DNA of 64,000 bases from Mesorhizobium sp. M1C.F.Ca.ET.210.01.1.1 (GCF_004791585.1 NZ_SRUU01000003.1:248690-312689), one strand, 5' to 3'; counted from the first letter of the stretch, positions 8,204-20,774 are shown. Notes: generated by a model from the sequence alone, not told the origin. Program-made: numbers and translations.

Positions 8204-8514
8204 CGTTATCCTCCCGGTCGGCTGCAAGCAGCCGAACTGCATTAAACGCACGTTCGGCGGTTTGGTTCCAAACAAATTTGGTTGCGGTTCGAAAAAGTTT
8301 GCAACCGGCCGTTCGGCGCGGCCCGGCATTGCATGAAAAGTCGCGCCGACTCACCCGCGATGCAAGGCCCGGTGCGGGCGATAATGGCGATTCTCATTGA
8401 ATGTCTTTAAGGCGAAAGCCGGCAAATGGGTTGCTTGCCGGTTCCCCAGCGTCAGGCTTAACCTCGACGGTCAACGCGTGAGGGCGCGTTTTTGCAAAAA
8501 GGGGAACACTCGCA
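8204..8514. promoter_or_regulatory. 311-bp divergent intergenic region, DUF982 / NCS1 transporter
   Basis: No gene seen. Near the DUF982 side there is a palindrome TCGGCTGC-AA-GCAGCCGA (8218-8235). Near the transporter side there is a hairpin with arms CCGGCAA (8419-8425) and TTGCCGG (8435-8441). The Shine-Dalgarno AAGGGGAA stands about 7 bases before the transporter ATG at 8515. Because some NCS1 transporter genes carry purine-responsive leaders, the region from about 8400 is worth folding, but I could not match it to a known riboswitch by eye. Confidence 0.4.
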
Positions 8515-9972
8515 ATGACCATACAAGGCGCATCGCCCGGCCTCTACAATGAGGATCTGGCTCCGGCAACGGTCAGGAACTGGGGGCCGTTTTCGATCTT
8601 CAACGTCTGGACGTCCGACGTCCACAGCCTCTGGGGCTACTATCTTGCCGCCAGTCTGTTTCTGTTCTGCGGCGGTTTCGTCAACTTCATCATCGCAATA
8701 GGCATCGGCTCGCTGATCATCTACGCGCTGATGAACCTGGTCGGCTATGCCGGCGTGAAGACCGGTGTGCCCTACCCCGTGCTTGCCCGCGCCTCGTTCG
8801 GCATCTGGGGCGCCAACATCCCGGCGCTGGTGCGCGCCGTCGTCGCCTGCTTCTGGTACGGCGCGCAGACGGCAGCGGCATCGGGCGCGATCGTCGCGCT
8901 GCTGACCCGCCTGCAATGGTTCAACGAATTCAACCAGACATCGCACCTCCTCGGCCATTCCACCCTTGAGGTGATCTGCTTCGTCGTCATCTGGGCGCTG
9001 CAGCTGCTGATCATCCAAAAGGGCATGGAAACGGTGCGCCGCTTCCAGGACTGGGCCGGCCCCGCCGTGTGGGTGATGATGCTGATCCTGGCGATCTATC
9101 TCTGCGTGAAGTCGGGCACCTTCGCCTTCACCAGCGACATCCCGATGGACGTGCTGCTCGACAAGACCAAGGATGCCGGCGTGCCCGGAGAACCGGGATC
9201 GTGGACCGCGCTGTTCGCGGTCGCGGCGATCTGGGTGACCTATTTCTCGGCGCTCTACCTCAACTTCTGCGACTTCGCCCGCTACGCGCCGGACAACGCG
9301 GCGCTGCGCAAGGGCAACATCTGGGGCCTGCCGGTCAACCTGATCCTGTTCTCGCTGGTCGCCGGCGTCACCACGATCGCCGCCTATGACGTCTACCACG
9401 AGGTGCTACTCCACCCCGACCAGATCTCGGCCAAGTTCGACAGCTGGTTCCTGGCGGCACTTGCGGCACTGACCTTCGCGGTGGCGACGCTCGGCATCAA
9501 CGTGGTGGCGAATTTCGTCTCGCCGGCCTTCGACTTCTCCAACGTCTTCCCGCGCCAGATCGACTTCAAGAAGGGCGGCTACATCGCCGCGCTGATCGCG
9601 CTGGTGCTCTATCCGTTCGCGCCGTGGGAAGGCAGCGCGGCTTCCTTCGTCAACATCATCGGCGCGACGATGGGGCCGATCTTCGGCGTGATGATGGTCG
9701 ACTATTATCTGATCCGTAAGGGCGAGGTCGACGTCAACGCGCTCTATCGCGAAGACGGCGAGTTCCGCTTCCAGGGCGGCTGGCACGTCAACGCCTTCAT
9801 CGCCGCGGGCATCGGCGCGATCTTCTCCTCGATCCTGCCCAACTTCACCAGCTGGCTGCCGTCCTGGTGGGGTGTCTACGGCTGGTTCTTCGGCGTGGCG
9901 ATCGCGGGCGCCGTCTACTACGTGCTGCGCACCATGGCGCTCGGCGCCGGGGCGCGGACGGCGAAGGCCTGA
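8515..9972 (+). CDS. NCS1 family nucleobase:cation symporter
   Basis: Inner-membrane transporter of the nucleobase:cation symporter-1 family (purines, pyrimidines, hydantoin, allantoin or related substrates). The 485-residue protein has about 12 hydrophobic segments and opens with the family pattern LYNEDLAPATVRNWGPFSIF and NVWTSDVHSLWGYYLA, followed by GVPYPVLARASFGIWGANIP, the conserved substrate-site loop region. Start chosen at the ATG at 8515 with AAGGGGAA upstream. No catabolic enzyme gene is adjacent, so the substrate cannot be assigned. Downstream, the palindromic heptamer repeat begins 6 bases after the stop. Confidence 0.9.
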   Translation: MTIQGASPGLYNEDLAPATVRNWGPFSIFNVWTSDVHSLWGYYLAASLFLFCGGFVNFIIAIGIGSLIIYALMNLVGYAGVKTGVPYPVLARASFGIWGANIPALVRAVVACFWYGAQTAAASGAIVALLTRLQWFNEFNQTSHLLGHSTLEVICFVVIWALQLLIIQKGMETVRRFQDWAGPAVWVMMLILAIYLCVKSGTFAFTSDIPMDVLLDKTKDAGVPGEPGSWTALFAVAAIWVTYFSALYLNFCDFARYAPDNAALRKGNIWGLPVNLILFSLVAGVTTIAAYDVYHEVLLHPDQISAKFDSWFLAALAALTFAVATLGINVVANFVSPAFDFSNVFPRQIDFKKGGYIAALIALVLYPFAPWEGSAASFVNIIGATMGPIFGVMMVDYYLIRKGEVDVNALYREDGEFRFQGGWHVNAFIAAGIGAIFSSILPNFTSWLPSWWGVYGWFFGVAIAGAVYYVLRTMALGAGARTAKA

Positions 9973-9977
9973 AACAA

Positions 9978-10586
<609 letters not shown>

Positions 10587-10608
10587 GACCGGTTCGCCAG
10601 TCGACCGG

Positions 10609-12249
<1,641 letters not shown>

Positions 12250-12401
12250 TTAACGCGGCCTGATTGATTCCGCCAGAGAAAAAACCGCCGCGAAGGCTTT
12301 TTCCCAAAATGGCGCCGGTGCCCGCGAGGGGCGTTTGCGAAGCATGTCGCCCAAAGTGCCGAGCGGTTCTGAGAGAACGACATGCGTCAAAACAAGGACT
12401 C

Positions 12402-12430
12402 AAAACAAAAGGGCCGGCGGTGCCGGCCCT
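12402..12430 (-). terminator. Intrinsic terminator downstream of the L,D-transpeptidase gene
   Basis: Stem AGGGCCGGC (12410-12418) and GCCGGCCCT (12422-12430) with a 3-base loop. Read on the minus strand it is followed by TTTTGTTTT (12402-12410). It lies 22 bases past the stop of the L,D-transpeptidase gene and so separates its transcript from pyrG. Confidence 0.8.
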
Positions 12431-12452
12431 TTCGGCAGTTTGCGAGAACGCG

Positions 12453-13568
12453 TCAGATAATAACGACTTTGGTGCCGATCTTGACGCGGCTGTAGAGATC
12501 CATGACGTGCTCGTTGATCATGCGGAAGCAGCCATTGGAGGCGCTCGTTCCGATCGACTGCGGCGCAATGGTGCCGTGGATGCGCAGATGCGTGTCCTTC
12601 TTGCCGTCATAGAGGTAGATGGCGCGCGCGCCGAGCGGATTCTCGCCGCCGCCGGGCATGCCGTCCTTGTACTGGCCATAGTGCTTGGGCTCGCGCTTCT
12701 GCATATCGAGCGTCGGGATCCAGCGCGGCCATTCCTGCTTGTCGCCAACGGCGACGGTACCTTTGAACTGCAAGCCTTCGCGGCCGACCGCGATGGCATA
12801 GCGACGTGCAGTGGAAAACGACTCGACGAGGTAGAGGCGACGAGCGCTGGTGTCGATGACGATGGTGCCCGGCTCATAACCGGTGAAGGTGACGTCCTGC
12901 GGCACGAATTCCGGCTTCACCTTGAACGGCCTCTTGGCGTCCTTCTTGGCGAGCGCCGAATCGAGCGCGCGGGTCTCGGGCAGATAGTTGATCGACGTCA
13001 CCGACCGACCGCCGAACAACCCCGCGAACAGCCCACCGCTGCTCTGCTTCTGCCCCGGCTGCTCACTGCGCAGCTCACCATTGTTGCCGGTTGCCGCGAT
13101 GTTCATCGCCTCGGCCGGGATAGGCTCCTCGGTCTGAAGCGGAGCGATCGGGGCCAGGGACTCGAGCGGTGCGATGATCTTGACGGTCTTCTTCGCCGGC
13201 CTGGCGTCGGCCACTTCGGCTGCTGAACCCTTCTTGGCCAGCCATTCCTGGCGAGCCGCGTCGGCCTTGGCCTTTGCCGCCTCGCGCATCGCCGTCTTGC
13301 GGGCTTCGAGCGCCTTTTCCTTGGCGGCTTCCTTGTCGGCCGCGATCTTGCCCTCGAGCTTCTTGATCTGCGCGAGGTCGTCCGAGGTCGGGCTTTTCTT
13401 CTTCTTGAGAAGCTTCAGCTGAGATGCATCGCTCTTGGCGACGACGGGGATGGCGTCGGTCTTCTCTACCGACGGCGTGGCGGCCAGGTTTGCCGGCGAG
13501 GCGAAGGCCGCGGAACCCATGCCGAACACGGCACAGAATCCCAAAATGATGAAGCTGCGAAGCTGCAT
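12453..13568 (-). CDS. L,D-transpeptidase (YkuD domain) with coiled-coil N-terminal region
   Basis: Periplasmic enzyme expected to form 3-3 peptidoglycan crosslinks or attach proteins to peptidoglycan. The 371-residue product has a signal peptide (about 1-25, ending near AFASPA), a Lys/Ala/Glu-rich predicted coiled coil (about 45-125), a spacer, and a C-terminal YkuD domain with HGTIAPQSIGTSASNGCFRM; the cysteine of SNGCFRM is the nucleophile. Start at the ATG 13566-13568, where the signal peptide begins; the frame is open to 13625. It lies between secG and pyrG and has its own terminator. Confidence 0.88.
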   Translation of the reverse strand: MQLRSFIILGFCAVFGMGSAAFASPANLAATPSVEKTDAIPVVAKSDASQLKLLKKKKSPTSDDLAQIKKLEGKIAADKEAAKEKALEARKTAMREAAKAKADAARQEWLAKKGSAAEVADARPAKKTVKIIAPLESLAPIAPLQTEEPIPAEAMNIAATGNNGELRSEQPGQKQSSGGLFAGLFGGRSVTSINYLPETRALDSALAKKDAKRPFKVKPEFVPQDVTFTGYEPGTIVIDTSARRLYLVESFSTARRYAIAVGREGLQFKGTVAVGDKQEWPRWIPTLDMQKREPKHYGQYKDGMPGGGENPLGARAIYLYDGKKDTHLRIHGTIAPQSIGTSASNGCFRMINEHVMDLYSRVKIGTKVVII

Positions 13569-13781
13569 GGCGAAGATCCGATCGTGAAATGCTTGTTGCC
13601 CACGGCGTTGCCCGGCGCCCCCCAAGGACGCCGAAAAGTGCCGCGAGCAATCTATAATCGATTAGCCGCGGGCCTCTCAAGCTGAGCGACGCGCTGCGCG
13701 CGATTGAATCTTGGTGATTGAGCAGCATTTGCCGCGACTGTGTTCAAACAACAACAGATCGCGGCGGCAATGCTTGTCCGG

Positions 13782-14288
13782 CTACTGGTTCGGAACCTGT
13801 GGGGTGACCGGCAAGGTGACGCCGTTTGCGGCCGGCGGCGTGGTCGGATTCGCGGGCGTCGGCGCGGCGGGGGCAGCGGCCGGAGCCGTGGTCGCGCCGC
13901 CATTCGACAGCGGAGTGGTGGTCGCCGCGCCACCCGACGGAACCGCGGGCGCGGTGCCGCTGGCCGGCGCTGCAGGCTGCGAGCCACCCACCGGACCGTT
14001 GGCGCCGGGCAACTGGTTGAGCACGCCGTTGCCGGCGGGCGCGCGATCGAGGATGTCGGTCGGCTTCTCGCCGTAGCGGGCGAGGATGGACAAGGCGAGA
14101 GACGTCACGAAGAACGCCGCAGCCAGGATCGCGGTCGCCCGGGTAAGCGCATTGGCGGCACCCCGCGCCGTCATGAAACCGGAACCGCCGCCGATGCCGA
14201 GACCACCGCCTTCGGAGCGCTGCAGCAGCACCACGCCCACGAGGGCGAGCACGACCATGAGGTGGATGACGATCAGTACGGTTTCCAT
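13782..14288 (-). CDS. secG: Preprotein translocase subunit SecG
   Basis: Small inner-membrane subunit that assists SecYEG translocation. Two transmembrane helices (about residues 3-21 and 53-70) flank the conserved glycine-rich loop with LLQRSEGGGLGIGG and TRATAILAA. The 168-residue product is longer than the usual 75-130 because of a Pro/Ala/Gly/Thr-rich low-complexity C-terminal tail (about 80-168). It lies downstream of tpiA on the same strand, an arrangement common in alphaproteobacteria. Confidence 0.92.
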   Translation of the reverse strand: METVLIVIHLMVVLALVGVVLLQRSEGGGLGIGGGSGFMTARGAANALTRATAILAAAFFVTSLALSILARYGEKPTDILDRAPAGNGVLNQLPGANGPVGGSQPAAPASGTAPAVPSGGAATTTPLSNGGATTAPAAAPAAPTPANPTTPPAANGVTLPVTPQVPNQ

Positions 14289-14457
14289 GGTTTATCCTGG
14301 CGAGGCCTTGCGCGGCCGCGCATACGACCGGTGATTTGGAGGCGGCTCCTTACAATGCTTTGACGGCATTTCCAAGCCCGTGGCCGGGAATATGGGGAGC
14401 AATGCGGCCATTGCAACGATTTGCGCCGCGTCCCCGCCGCTCCGGCGGAGCCCGCAG

Positions 14458-15225
14458 TTACGACATGCTCATATAGGCTTCCGCGATGGCGAGGAAGTCG
14501 GCCGCTTTCAGGCTCGCGCCGCCAACCAGCGCGCCGTCGACATTATCGACCCCAAGCAGTTCCACCGCGTTGGAAGGCTTGACCGAGCCGCCATAGAGGA
14601 TGCGCATCCTGGCGGCGGCATCGCCGAGCAGCGCAATGAGCTTGCCGCGGATATGCGCATGCGCCTCTGCGACGTCGGCGGCGGTCGGCGTCAGGCCGGT
14701 GCCGATCGCCCAGACAGGCTCATAGGCGATGATGGTGTTGGCGGCGGTGGCGCTCGGTGGCACGGAACCATCGAGCTGGCGCGATAGTATATCGAGTGTC
14801 GCGCCCGCTTCGCGTTCGGCGCGCGTTTCGCCGATGCAGATGATGGCCACCAGCCCTGCCCGCCAGGCGGCCGATGCCTTGGCATGGACGATCGCATCGT
14901 CGTCGCCGCATTGCTCGCGCCGCTCGGAATGGCCGACGATGACGTGGCTGGCGCCGGCATCCTTCAGCATCTCGGCCGAAATCTGTCCCGTATAGGCGCC
15001 GCTCTCCCTGGGGTGGCAATCCTCGCCGCCGGCGCGAACCGGCGTTCGCGAAAGGATCTCGGCAGCCTGGTGAAGCAAGGTTGCCGGCACGCAGACCAGC
15101 GCTTCCGTCTCCGCATCGAGCCCGCTCATGAAGCCGTTGCCGATCATCCTCAGTTCGTTGAGCGAGGCGCTGGTACCGTTCATTTTCCAGTTGCCGGCGA
15201 CGAGCGGACGGATTCCAGGGGTCAT
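14458..15225 (-). CDS. tpiA: Triosephosphate isomerase
   Basis: Interconverts dihydroxyacetone phosphate and glyceraldehyde 3-phosphate. The 255-residue TIM barrel has the N-terminal GNWKMNG (catalytic lysine), HSERR (catalytic histidine), [10 protein letters not shown] (catalytic glutamate and hinged loop 6) and YGGSVKPSN phosphate-binding loop. Start at the ATG 15223-15225 with GGAGAG upstream; the frame is open to 15249, where no ribosome binding site is visible. It is divergent from the ppiD-like gene across 144 bases. Confidence 0.97.
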   Translation of the reverse strand: MTPGIRPLVAGNWKMNGTSASLNELRMIGNGFMSGLDAETEALVCVPATLLHQAAEILSRTPVRAGGEDCHPRESGAYTGQISAEMLKDAGASHVIVGHSERREQCGDDDAIVHAKASAAWRAGLVAIICIGETRAEREAGATLDILSRQLDGSVPPSATAANTIIAYEPVWAIGTGLTPTAADVAEAHAHIRGKLIALLGDAAARMRILYGGSVKPSNAVELLGVDNVDGALVGGASLKAADFLAIAEAYMSMS

Positions 15226-15369
15226 GGGGTCGGTCTCTCCAGGCGACATAGGGCAGCGCCCTCACTACCAAAATCAGGCCACAAAGCAATCGACAGTGGC
15301 CCGGAAGGACGCTATTGCGCTTGTTTCAGACTCGGCGCGTGCGAAAATGCGCAAAAATCGGAAGTAGGC

Positions 15370-17262
15370 ATGCTTGGTTTATTGAGAAGCGCGGCGGGCA
15401 CCTGGGTCGCGAAGGCGTTGCTGTCCCTGCTGGTGGTGAGCTTTGCCGTCTGGGGCATTTCCGGACGCCTGTCGGGGAGCTTGGCTGGCCATCATGCAGT
15501 GATCACCGCCGGCGGCACGGAGGTTTCGATCAACGAATACCGCCTTGCCTACGATCGCCAGATCAACCTGCTCTCGCAGCAGTACGGCCAGCGCATCACG
15601 CAGGAGCAGGCCAAGCTGCTCGGCATCGACAACCAGGTGCTGGCGCAGCTCGTTTCGGGCGCAGTGCTCGACGAGCAGGCCCGCAAGCTCGGGCTTGGCC
15701 TTTCCAAGGACCGGCTGGCCGAGTTGACGCGCGAGGATCCGGCCTTCAGGGGTCCCAGCGGCCAGTTCGACCGCAGGACTTTCGAATATCTGCTTCGTCA
15801 GGTGGGCATGCGGCCGGAGGACTATCTCAAGAATCGCTCGCAGGTAGCGGTGCGCCAGCAGATCGTCGAGGCGATTTCCGACGGCCTCAAGGCGCCGCAG
15901 ACCTTCCTGAAGGCGGTCGCGCTCTATCGCGGCGAGGACCGCACGATCGACTATCTCGTTCTGCCGAAGACGCTTGTGCAGCCCATCGAGGCACCGTCCG
16001 ACAGCGCGCTGAAAACCTATTTCGAAGCCAACAAGAAAAACTACGCCGCGCCGGAATACCGCAAGTTCTCCTATGTCCGGCTTGAACCGCAGGACATCAT
16101 GGACCCGACGGCGGTCACCGACCAGCAGGTGGCCGACGACTACAACAAGAACAAGGCGCGCTACACCACGCCTGAAATGCGCACCATCGAACAGCTAGTG
16201 TTCAAGACACCGGACGCGGCCAAGGCGGCCTACGATTCACTGAAGACCGGCGCCACCTTTGACAAGATCGTCACCGCCGAGGGCAAGACCCAGGCCGACA
16301 CGCTGCTCGGCACGCTGGCCAAAGACAAGATCGCCGACAAGGCGGTGGCCGACGCGGCTTTCTCGCTCAACGCCAATGAGGTAAGCCCGGTGGTCCAGGG
16401 TGCCTTCGGCCCGGTGCTGCTGCGCGTCACCGAGATCAAGCCACAAGTGGTGAAACCGCTTTCGGAAGTGTCAGACCAGATCCGCAAGGACCTGGCGCTC
16501 GGCGAGGCAAGCCGCATCCTGCTCGACGTGCATGACAGCTACGAGGACACCCGCGCCTCGGGCGCCTCGCTTGCCCAAGCGGCCGACAAGCTGAAGCTCA
16601 AGGTCGTCACCATCGACGCCATCGAGCGCACCGGCCAGCGGCCGGACGGCTCGATCGTCAACGACCTGCCGCAATCGGCCGATCTCATCAAGGCGGTCTT
16701 CGAGGCCGAGCCGAACACGGAGAATGAAGGCCTGACCACCGCCGACAACGGCTTCGTGTTCTACGAGGTCCAGTCGATCACGCCGGCGCGCGACCGCACG
16801 CTGGACGAAGCCCGCCAGAAGGTGGCGGCCGACTGGACAGCCGCCGAGACCGACAAGCGCCTCGACGCAAAGGCCGAGGGGCTGGAAAAGCGCCTCAAGG
16901 CCGGCACGGCGCTGGACGTTATCGCTGGCGAGCTGAAGCTCGAGAAGCAGACCAAGCGGGGCCTGAAGCGTGAGGCCGACGATGCCGATTTCGGCAAGGA
17001 GGGCGCGGCGGCGATGTTCGGCGTCGGCGAAGGCGGCACGGGCCTGATCCCCTCGCCCACCGGCGACGGACAAATCCTGTTCAAGGTCGCCGAAGTCTTC
17101 GAACCGGCCGGCGCGGACGGCAGCTCTTTGCCAGACGACGCGCAGAAATCCTTCAGCGCCGGCCTGTCCGACGACCTGCTCGACCAGCTGGTGGCGCAGC
17201 TGCAGTCGCAGTATGACGTTCGCATCGATCCGGCCGCCGTTTCCCAAGCACAGACACGATGA
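15370..17262 (+). CDS. Peptidylprolyl isomerase PpiD-like periplasmic chaperone
   Basis: Inner-membrane-anchored periplasmic folding factor acting on proteins leaving the Sec translocon. The 630-residue product has one N-terminal transmembrane anchor (about 12-34), a SurA-N-like chaperone domain, a central parvulin-type PPIC domain (about 265-370, ending near [13 protein letters not shown]) and a C-terminal helical region. Length matches PpiD. The frame is open far upstream, but the [16 protein letters not shown] start directly before the anchor helix fixes the ATG at 15370. Its stop overlaps the trpD start by 4 bases (ATGA), so the two are translationally coupled. Confidence 0.88.
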   Translation: MLGLLRSAAGTWVAKALLSLLVVSFAVWGISGRLSGSLAGHHAVITAGGTEVSINEYRLAYDRQINLLSQQYGQRITQEQAKLLGIDNQVLAQLVSGAVLDEQARKLGLGLSKDRLAELTREDPAFRGPSGQFDRRTFEYLLRQVGMRPEDYLKNRSQVAVRQQIVEAISDGLKAPQTFLKAVALYRGEDRTIDYLVLPKTLVQPIEAPSDSALKTYFEANKKNYAAPEYRKFSYVRLEPQDIMDPTAVTDQQVADDYNKNKARYTTPEMRTIEQLVFKTPDAAKAAYDSLKTGATFDKIVTAEGKTQADTLLGTLAKDKIADKAVADAAFSLNANEVSPVVQGAFGPVLLRVTEIKPQVVKPLSEVSDQIRKDLALGEASRILLDVHDSYEDTRASGASLAQAADKLKLKVVTIDAIERTGQRPDGSIVNDLPQSADLIKAVFEAEPNTENEGLTTADNGFVFYEVQSITPARDRTLDEARQKVAADWTAAETDKRLDAKAEGLEKRLKAGTALDVIAGELKLEKQTKRGLKREADDADFGKEGAAAMFGVGEGGTGLIPSPTGDGQILFKVAEVFEPAGADGSSLPDDAQKSFSAGLSDDLLDQLVAQLQSQYDVRIDPAAVSQAQTR

Positions 17263-18269
17263 GCGCTCTCAAGACACACATAGCCAAGGTCGCCACCGGC
17301 AGCGAGCTCTCTTTCGAGGAGGCGCGCGAGGCCTTCGACATCATCATGTCGGGTGACGCGACGCCGGGTCAGATCGGCGGTTTCCTGATGGCGTTGCGCG
17401 TGCGCGGCGAGGCGGTGAGCGAGATTTCCGGCGCGGTCGCCACGATGCGCGCCAAGATGCTGCGCGTCGAAGCTCCGCGAGGCGCCATCGACATCGTCGG
17501 CACCGGCGGCGACAACTCGCACTCGGTCAACATCTCGACCGCCTCGGCCTTCGTCATCGCGGCGGCGGGGGTTCCGGTCGCCAAGCACGGCAATCGCGGC
17601 CTGTCCTCGCTGACCGGTTCCGCCGACGTGCTGATGGCGCTCGGCGTCAAGATCGACATTTCGCCGGAGACGATCGGCCGCTGCATCCACGAGGCCGGCG
17701 TCGGCTTCATGTTCGCGCCGGCGCATCATCCGGCGATGAAGCATGTCGGCCCGATCCGGGGCGAGCTCGGCACCCGCACCATCTTCAACCTGCTCGGACC
17801 GCTGTCCAACCCGGCTGGCGTCAGTCGGCAGATGGTCGGTGTCTTCCTGCCGGAATGGATCATGCCGGTGGCCGAGACGCTGAAGGCGCTTGGCGCCGAT
17901 CACGCCTGGGTCGTGCATGGCGACGGTTATGACGAGATCACCACCACCGGCGAGACTCAAGTGGCCGAACTCGCCGGCGGCGAGATCCGCAGCTTCACCC
18001 TCACCCCGGAAGCGGTGAGGCTGAAGCGGCACACCAAGGAAGAGCTGCGTGGTGGCGACGCGGCCTATAACGCCAAGGCATTGCGCGATATGCTGGGCGG
18101 CGCTGCCGGCGCCTATCGCGATACCGTGCTGATGAATGCCGGCGCCGGGCTGGTTGTGGCCGGCAAGGCAACGACGCTCGCCGACGGCATCGCGGCGGCG
18201 GCACAGGCCATCGACAGCGGCCGGGCGCTCGCGGTGCTCGACAAGCTCATCGAGATTTCGAACGGTTAG
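17259..18269 (+). CDS. trpD: Anthranilate phosphoribosyltransferase
   Basis: Second step of tryptophan synthesis: anthranilate plus PRPP to phosphoribosylanthranilate. The 336-residue protein has the glycine-rich PRPP loop GTGGD, the KHGNRG motif, and the acidic metal-binding region VVHGDGYDE. Full length. It begins in an ATGA overlap with the ppiD-like gene and is followed 4 bases after its stop by trpC; with moaC, moeA and lexA downstream, this resembles the arrangement in other rhizobia. Confidence 0.97.
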   Translation: MSALKTHIAKVATGSELSFEEAREAFDIIMSGDATPGQIGGFLMALRVRGEAVSEISGAVATMRAKMLRVEAPRGAIDIVGTGGDNSHSVNISTASAFVIAAAGVPVAKHGNRGLSSLTGSADVLMALGVKIDISPETIGRCIHEAGVGFMFAPAHHPAMKHVGPIRGELGTRTIFNLLGPLSNPAGVSRQMVGVFLPEWIMPVAETLKALGADHAWVVHGDGYDEITTTGETQVAELAGGEIRSFTLTPEAVRLKRHTKEELRGGDAAYNAKALRDMLGGAAGAYRDTVLMNAGAGLVVAGKATTLADGIAAAAQAIDSGRALAVLDKLIEISNG

Positions 18270-18273
18270 AACC

Positions 18274-19086
18274 TTGTCCGATATCCTGCGCAAGATCGAA
18301 GCCTACAAGCGCGAAGAGATCGCCGCGGCGAAGCTCAGTATGCCGCTTCCCGAGGTCAAGGCGAAGGCGAAGGATGCGGAACCGCCGCGCGGCTTCCTTG
18401 CGGCGCTCGAGGCCAGGCGGAAGGCTGGCGGCTTCGCGCTGATCGCCGAGATCAAGAAGGCAAGTCCTTCCAAGGGTTTGATCCGCGCCGACTTCGATCC
18501 GCCGGCGCTCGCCAGAGCCTACCAGCAAGGTGGCGCGGCCTGCCTTTCGGTGCTGACCGACGCCCCGTCGTTCCAGGGCGCGCCAGGCTTTCTGACCGCC
18601 GCGCGCGCCGCCGTCAGCCTGCCCGCCCTGCGCAAGGATTTCCTCTTCGACCCGTACCAGGTCCACGAGGCACGGGCCTGGGGCGCGGACGCGATACTCA
18701 TCATCATGGCAAGCGTCGACGACGCTTTGGCCAGCGAACTCGAAGCGACAGCCTTCGAGCTTGGCATGGACGCGCTGGTCGAGGTACACGACGAGAAGGA
18801 GATGGAGCGTGCGCTCACACTCTCGTCGCGGCTGATCGGCATCAACAACCGCGATTTGAGGACGTTCGAGACCAGCCTCGCCGTTTCCGAGCGGCTTGCC
18901 GCCATGGTGCCGCCCGACCGGCTGCTGGTCAGCGAGAGCGGCATCTTCACCCATCAGGACTGTCGCCGGCTGGAGAAGAGCGGGATCGGCACCTTCCTCG
19001 TCGGCGAAAGCCTGATGCGGCAGGCCGATGTGGCGGCCGCGACCGCGCTGCTGCTCACCGGCAAGGCACCTGCCGAGGCCATCTGA
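18274..19086 (+). CDS. trpC: Indole-3-glycerol-phosphate synthase
   Basis: Closes the indole ring in tryptophan synthesis. The 270-residue beta/alpha barrel shows [11 protein letters not shown] (catalytic lysine and phosphate site), ALRKDFLFD, and INNRDLRTF. No ATG fits: the family N-terminus ([15 protein letters not shown]) begins directly after a TTG at 18274-18276, only 4 bases after the trpD stop, so a TTG start is inferred. A long open extension to 18136 runs in another frame through trpD and is not used. The trpC-moaC junction is a single base. Confidence 0.95.
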   Translation: MSDILRKIEAYKREEIAAAKLSMPLPEVKAKAKDAEPPRGFLAALEARRKAGGFALIAEIKKASPSKGLIRADFDPPALARAYQQGGAACLSVLTDAPSFQGAPGFLTAARAAVSLPALRKDFLFDPYQVHEARAWGADAILIIMASVDDALASELEATAFELGMDALVEVHDEKEMERALTLSSRLIGINNRDLRTFETSLAVSERLAAMVPPDRLLVSESGIFTHQDCRRLEKSGIGTFLVGESLMRQADVAAATALLLTGKAPAEAI

Positions 19087-19087
19087 G

Positions 19088-19567
19088 ATGGCCGCTCTCA
19101 CCCATCTTGGCGCCAAGGGCGAAGCCAACATGGTAGATGTCGGCGACAAGGCCGAGACGACGCGCACGGCAATCGCCGAAGGTTTTGTCACCATGCAGCC
19201 GGAAACGCTGGAGATGATCCTGGCCGGCGACGCCAAGAAGGGCGACGTGCTGGGCACAGCGCGTATCGCCGGCATCATGGCGGCCAAGAAGACGCATGAG
19301 CTTGTTCCGCTCTGCCACCCGCTGCTGCTGACCAAGGTTGCGGTCGATATCGAGCCCGACCGCGCGCTCCCCGGCCTGAGGGTGACCGCGCTTGCCCGCG
19401 TCACCGGTAAGACGGGGGTGGAGATGGAGGCACTGACCGCGGCGTCGGTCGCCTGCCTCACCATCTACGATATGGCCAAGGCGGCGGACCGCGCCATGGT
19501 GATTTCCGGCATCAGGCTGGTCGAGAAGACCGGCGGCAAGTCGGGCGACTACAAGGCAGGTCCTTAA
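19088..19567 (+). CDS. moaC: Cyclic pyranopterin monophosphate synthase
   Basis: Molybdenum cofactor synthesis: converts the MoaA product to cyclic pyranopterin monophosphate. The 159-residue protein carries [17 protein letters not shown], the active-site [10 protein letters not shown] loop, and [20 protein letters not shown]. Start at the ATG 19088; the frame is open back to 19028 within trpC. The next gene, moeA, starts one base after the stop, giving a tight molybdopterin pair attached to the tryptophan genes. Confidence 0.96.
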   Translation: MAALTHLGAKGEANMVDVGDKAETTRTAIAEGFVTMQPETLEMILAGDAKKGDVLGTARIAGIMAAKKTHELVPLCHPLLLTKVAVDIEPDRALPGLRVTALARVTGKTGVEMEALTAASVACLTIYDMAKAADRAMVISGIRLVEKTGGKSGDYKAGP

Positions 19568-19568
19568 G

Positions 19569-20774
19569 ATGGCGTTGGTTCCGGTCGCCGAGGCGCTGGA
19601 GCGCTTGCTGGACGGCGCGGCTGCGCTGCCTGGCGAAAGCGTTCCGTTGGCTGACGCCGCCGGCCGGGTGCTGGCCGAACCGGTGGTGGCGCTACGCACC
19701 CAGCCGCCCTTCAACGCTTCGGCCATGGACGGCTATGCCGCGCACTCCGCGGACGTCGCATCTGTGCCGGCCCGGCTCTCAGTGATCGGCATGGCGCCGG
19801 CCGGGCGCGGCTTCACCGGGATCGTCGGCAAGGGCGAGGCCGTGCGCATCTTCACCGGCGCGCCTGTTCCCGAAGGCGCCGACACGGTCGTCATCCAGGA
19901 GAATGTCCGCGACCTCGGCGGCGGCCAGGTCGAGATGATCGAGCCGACGTCCGCGGGACGCAACATCCGCCGGGCCGGTCTCGACTTCCTGCAAGGCGAC
20001 GTTCTGCTGGAAAAAGGCCGGCTGCTCGATCCGGCAGCGCTTTCGCTGGCGGCGTCGGCCAACCATCCGAGCCTCACTGTAGTGCGGCGACCGCTGGTCG
20101 CCATCATCGCCACGGGCGACGAGTTGCTGCCGCCCGGCGGCGCGCTGGGCCCCGACCAGATCATCTCGTCCAACGCCTATGGCGTCGCCGCCGCGGCGCA
20201 GTCGGTTGGAGCGCGCGCGCTCGACCTCGGCATCGCCGCCGACCGCCAGGACGCCATCGCCGCCCTGGTTGGAAAAGCCGTCGAGGCTGGCGCCGATGTC
20301 ATCGTCACCCTCGGCGGCGCCTCGGTCGGCGACCACGACCTGATCCACGACGTGCTGACCGGCGAAGGCATGCGGCTCGATTTCTGGAAAATTGCCATGC
20401 GCCCCGGCAAACCGCTGATGTTTGGCCGGCTTGGCAATATCCGCTGCATCGGCCTGCCCGGCAATCCGGTGGCAAGCCTCGTCTGCTCGCAATTGTTCCT
20501 GAAACCGCTTTTGGCGCGGCTGGGCGGGCGCGATTACCGGCACGACATCCGCACCGCGCAGTTGGCTGCCGCGATGCACGCCAACGATCTCAGGCAGGAC
20601 TACGTACGGGCCGCGGTGCGCGAGGTTGCCGGACAGCTCATCGCCACACCGTTCAGCATCCAGGATTCCTCGATGCTGAGGATGCTCGCCGACGCCAACG
20701 GCCTGATTGTGCGCGAGCCCTTCGCCCCCGCGGTCGAAGCCGGCGACGCATGCAGCGTTCTGATGTTACGCTGA
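19569..20774 (+). CDS. moeA: Molybdopterin molybdenumtransferase
   Basis: Inserts molybdate into adenylylated molybdopterin. The 401-residue protein shows the MoeA order: PFNASAMDGYA near residue 45, the GAPVPEGADTVV segment, the MoCF domain with TGDEL and GGASVGDHD, KIAMRPGKP and GLPGNPVAS, and a C-terminal beta domain. Full length for the gephyrin/MoeA family. Directly follows moaC; the lexA promoter region begins about 115 bases downstream. Confidence 0.96.
   Translation: MALVPVAEALERLLDGAAALPGESVPLADAAGRVLAEPVVALRTQPPFNASAMDGYAAHSADVASVPARLSVIGMAPAGRGFTGIVGKGEAVRIFTGAPVPEGADTVVIQENVRDLGGGQVEMIEPTSAGRNIRRAGLDFLQGDVLLEKGRLLDPAALSLAASANHPSLTVVRRPLVAIIATGDELLPPGGALGPDQIISSNAYGVAAAAQSVGARALDLGIAADRQDAIAALVGKAVEAGADVIVTLGGASVGDHDLIHDVLTGEGMRLDFWKIAMRPGKPLMFGRLGNIRCIGLPGNPVASLVCSQLFLKPLLARLGGRDYRHDIRTAQLAAAMHANDLRQDYVRAAVREVAGQLIATPFSIQDSSMLRMLADANGLIVREPFAPAVEAGDACSVLMLR

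Noticed and set aside
8400..8514. TPP or preQ1 riboswitch upstream of the NCS1 transporter
   Set aside because: No CTGAGA-type TPP box or compact preQ1 pseudoknot sequence could be recognised; left as an unclassified leader.
12264..13226. 320-codon plus-strand open frame
   Set aside because: Antisense to the L,D-transpeptidase gene and spanning its terminator; no domain pattern.
14884..15369. Long N-terminal extension of the ppiD-like frame
   Set aside because: It runs antisense through tpiA; the signal-anchor helix places the start at 15370.
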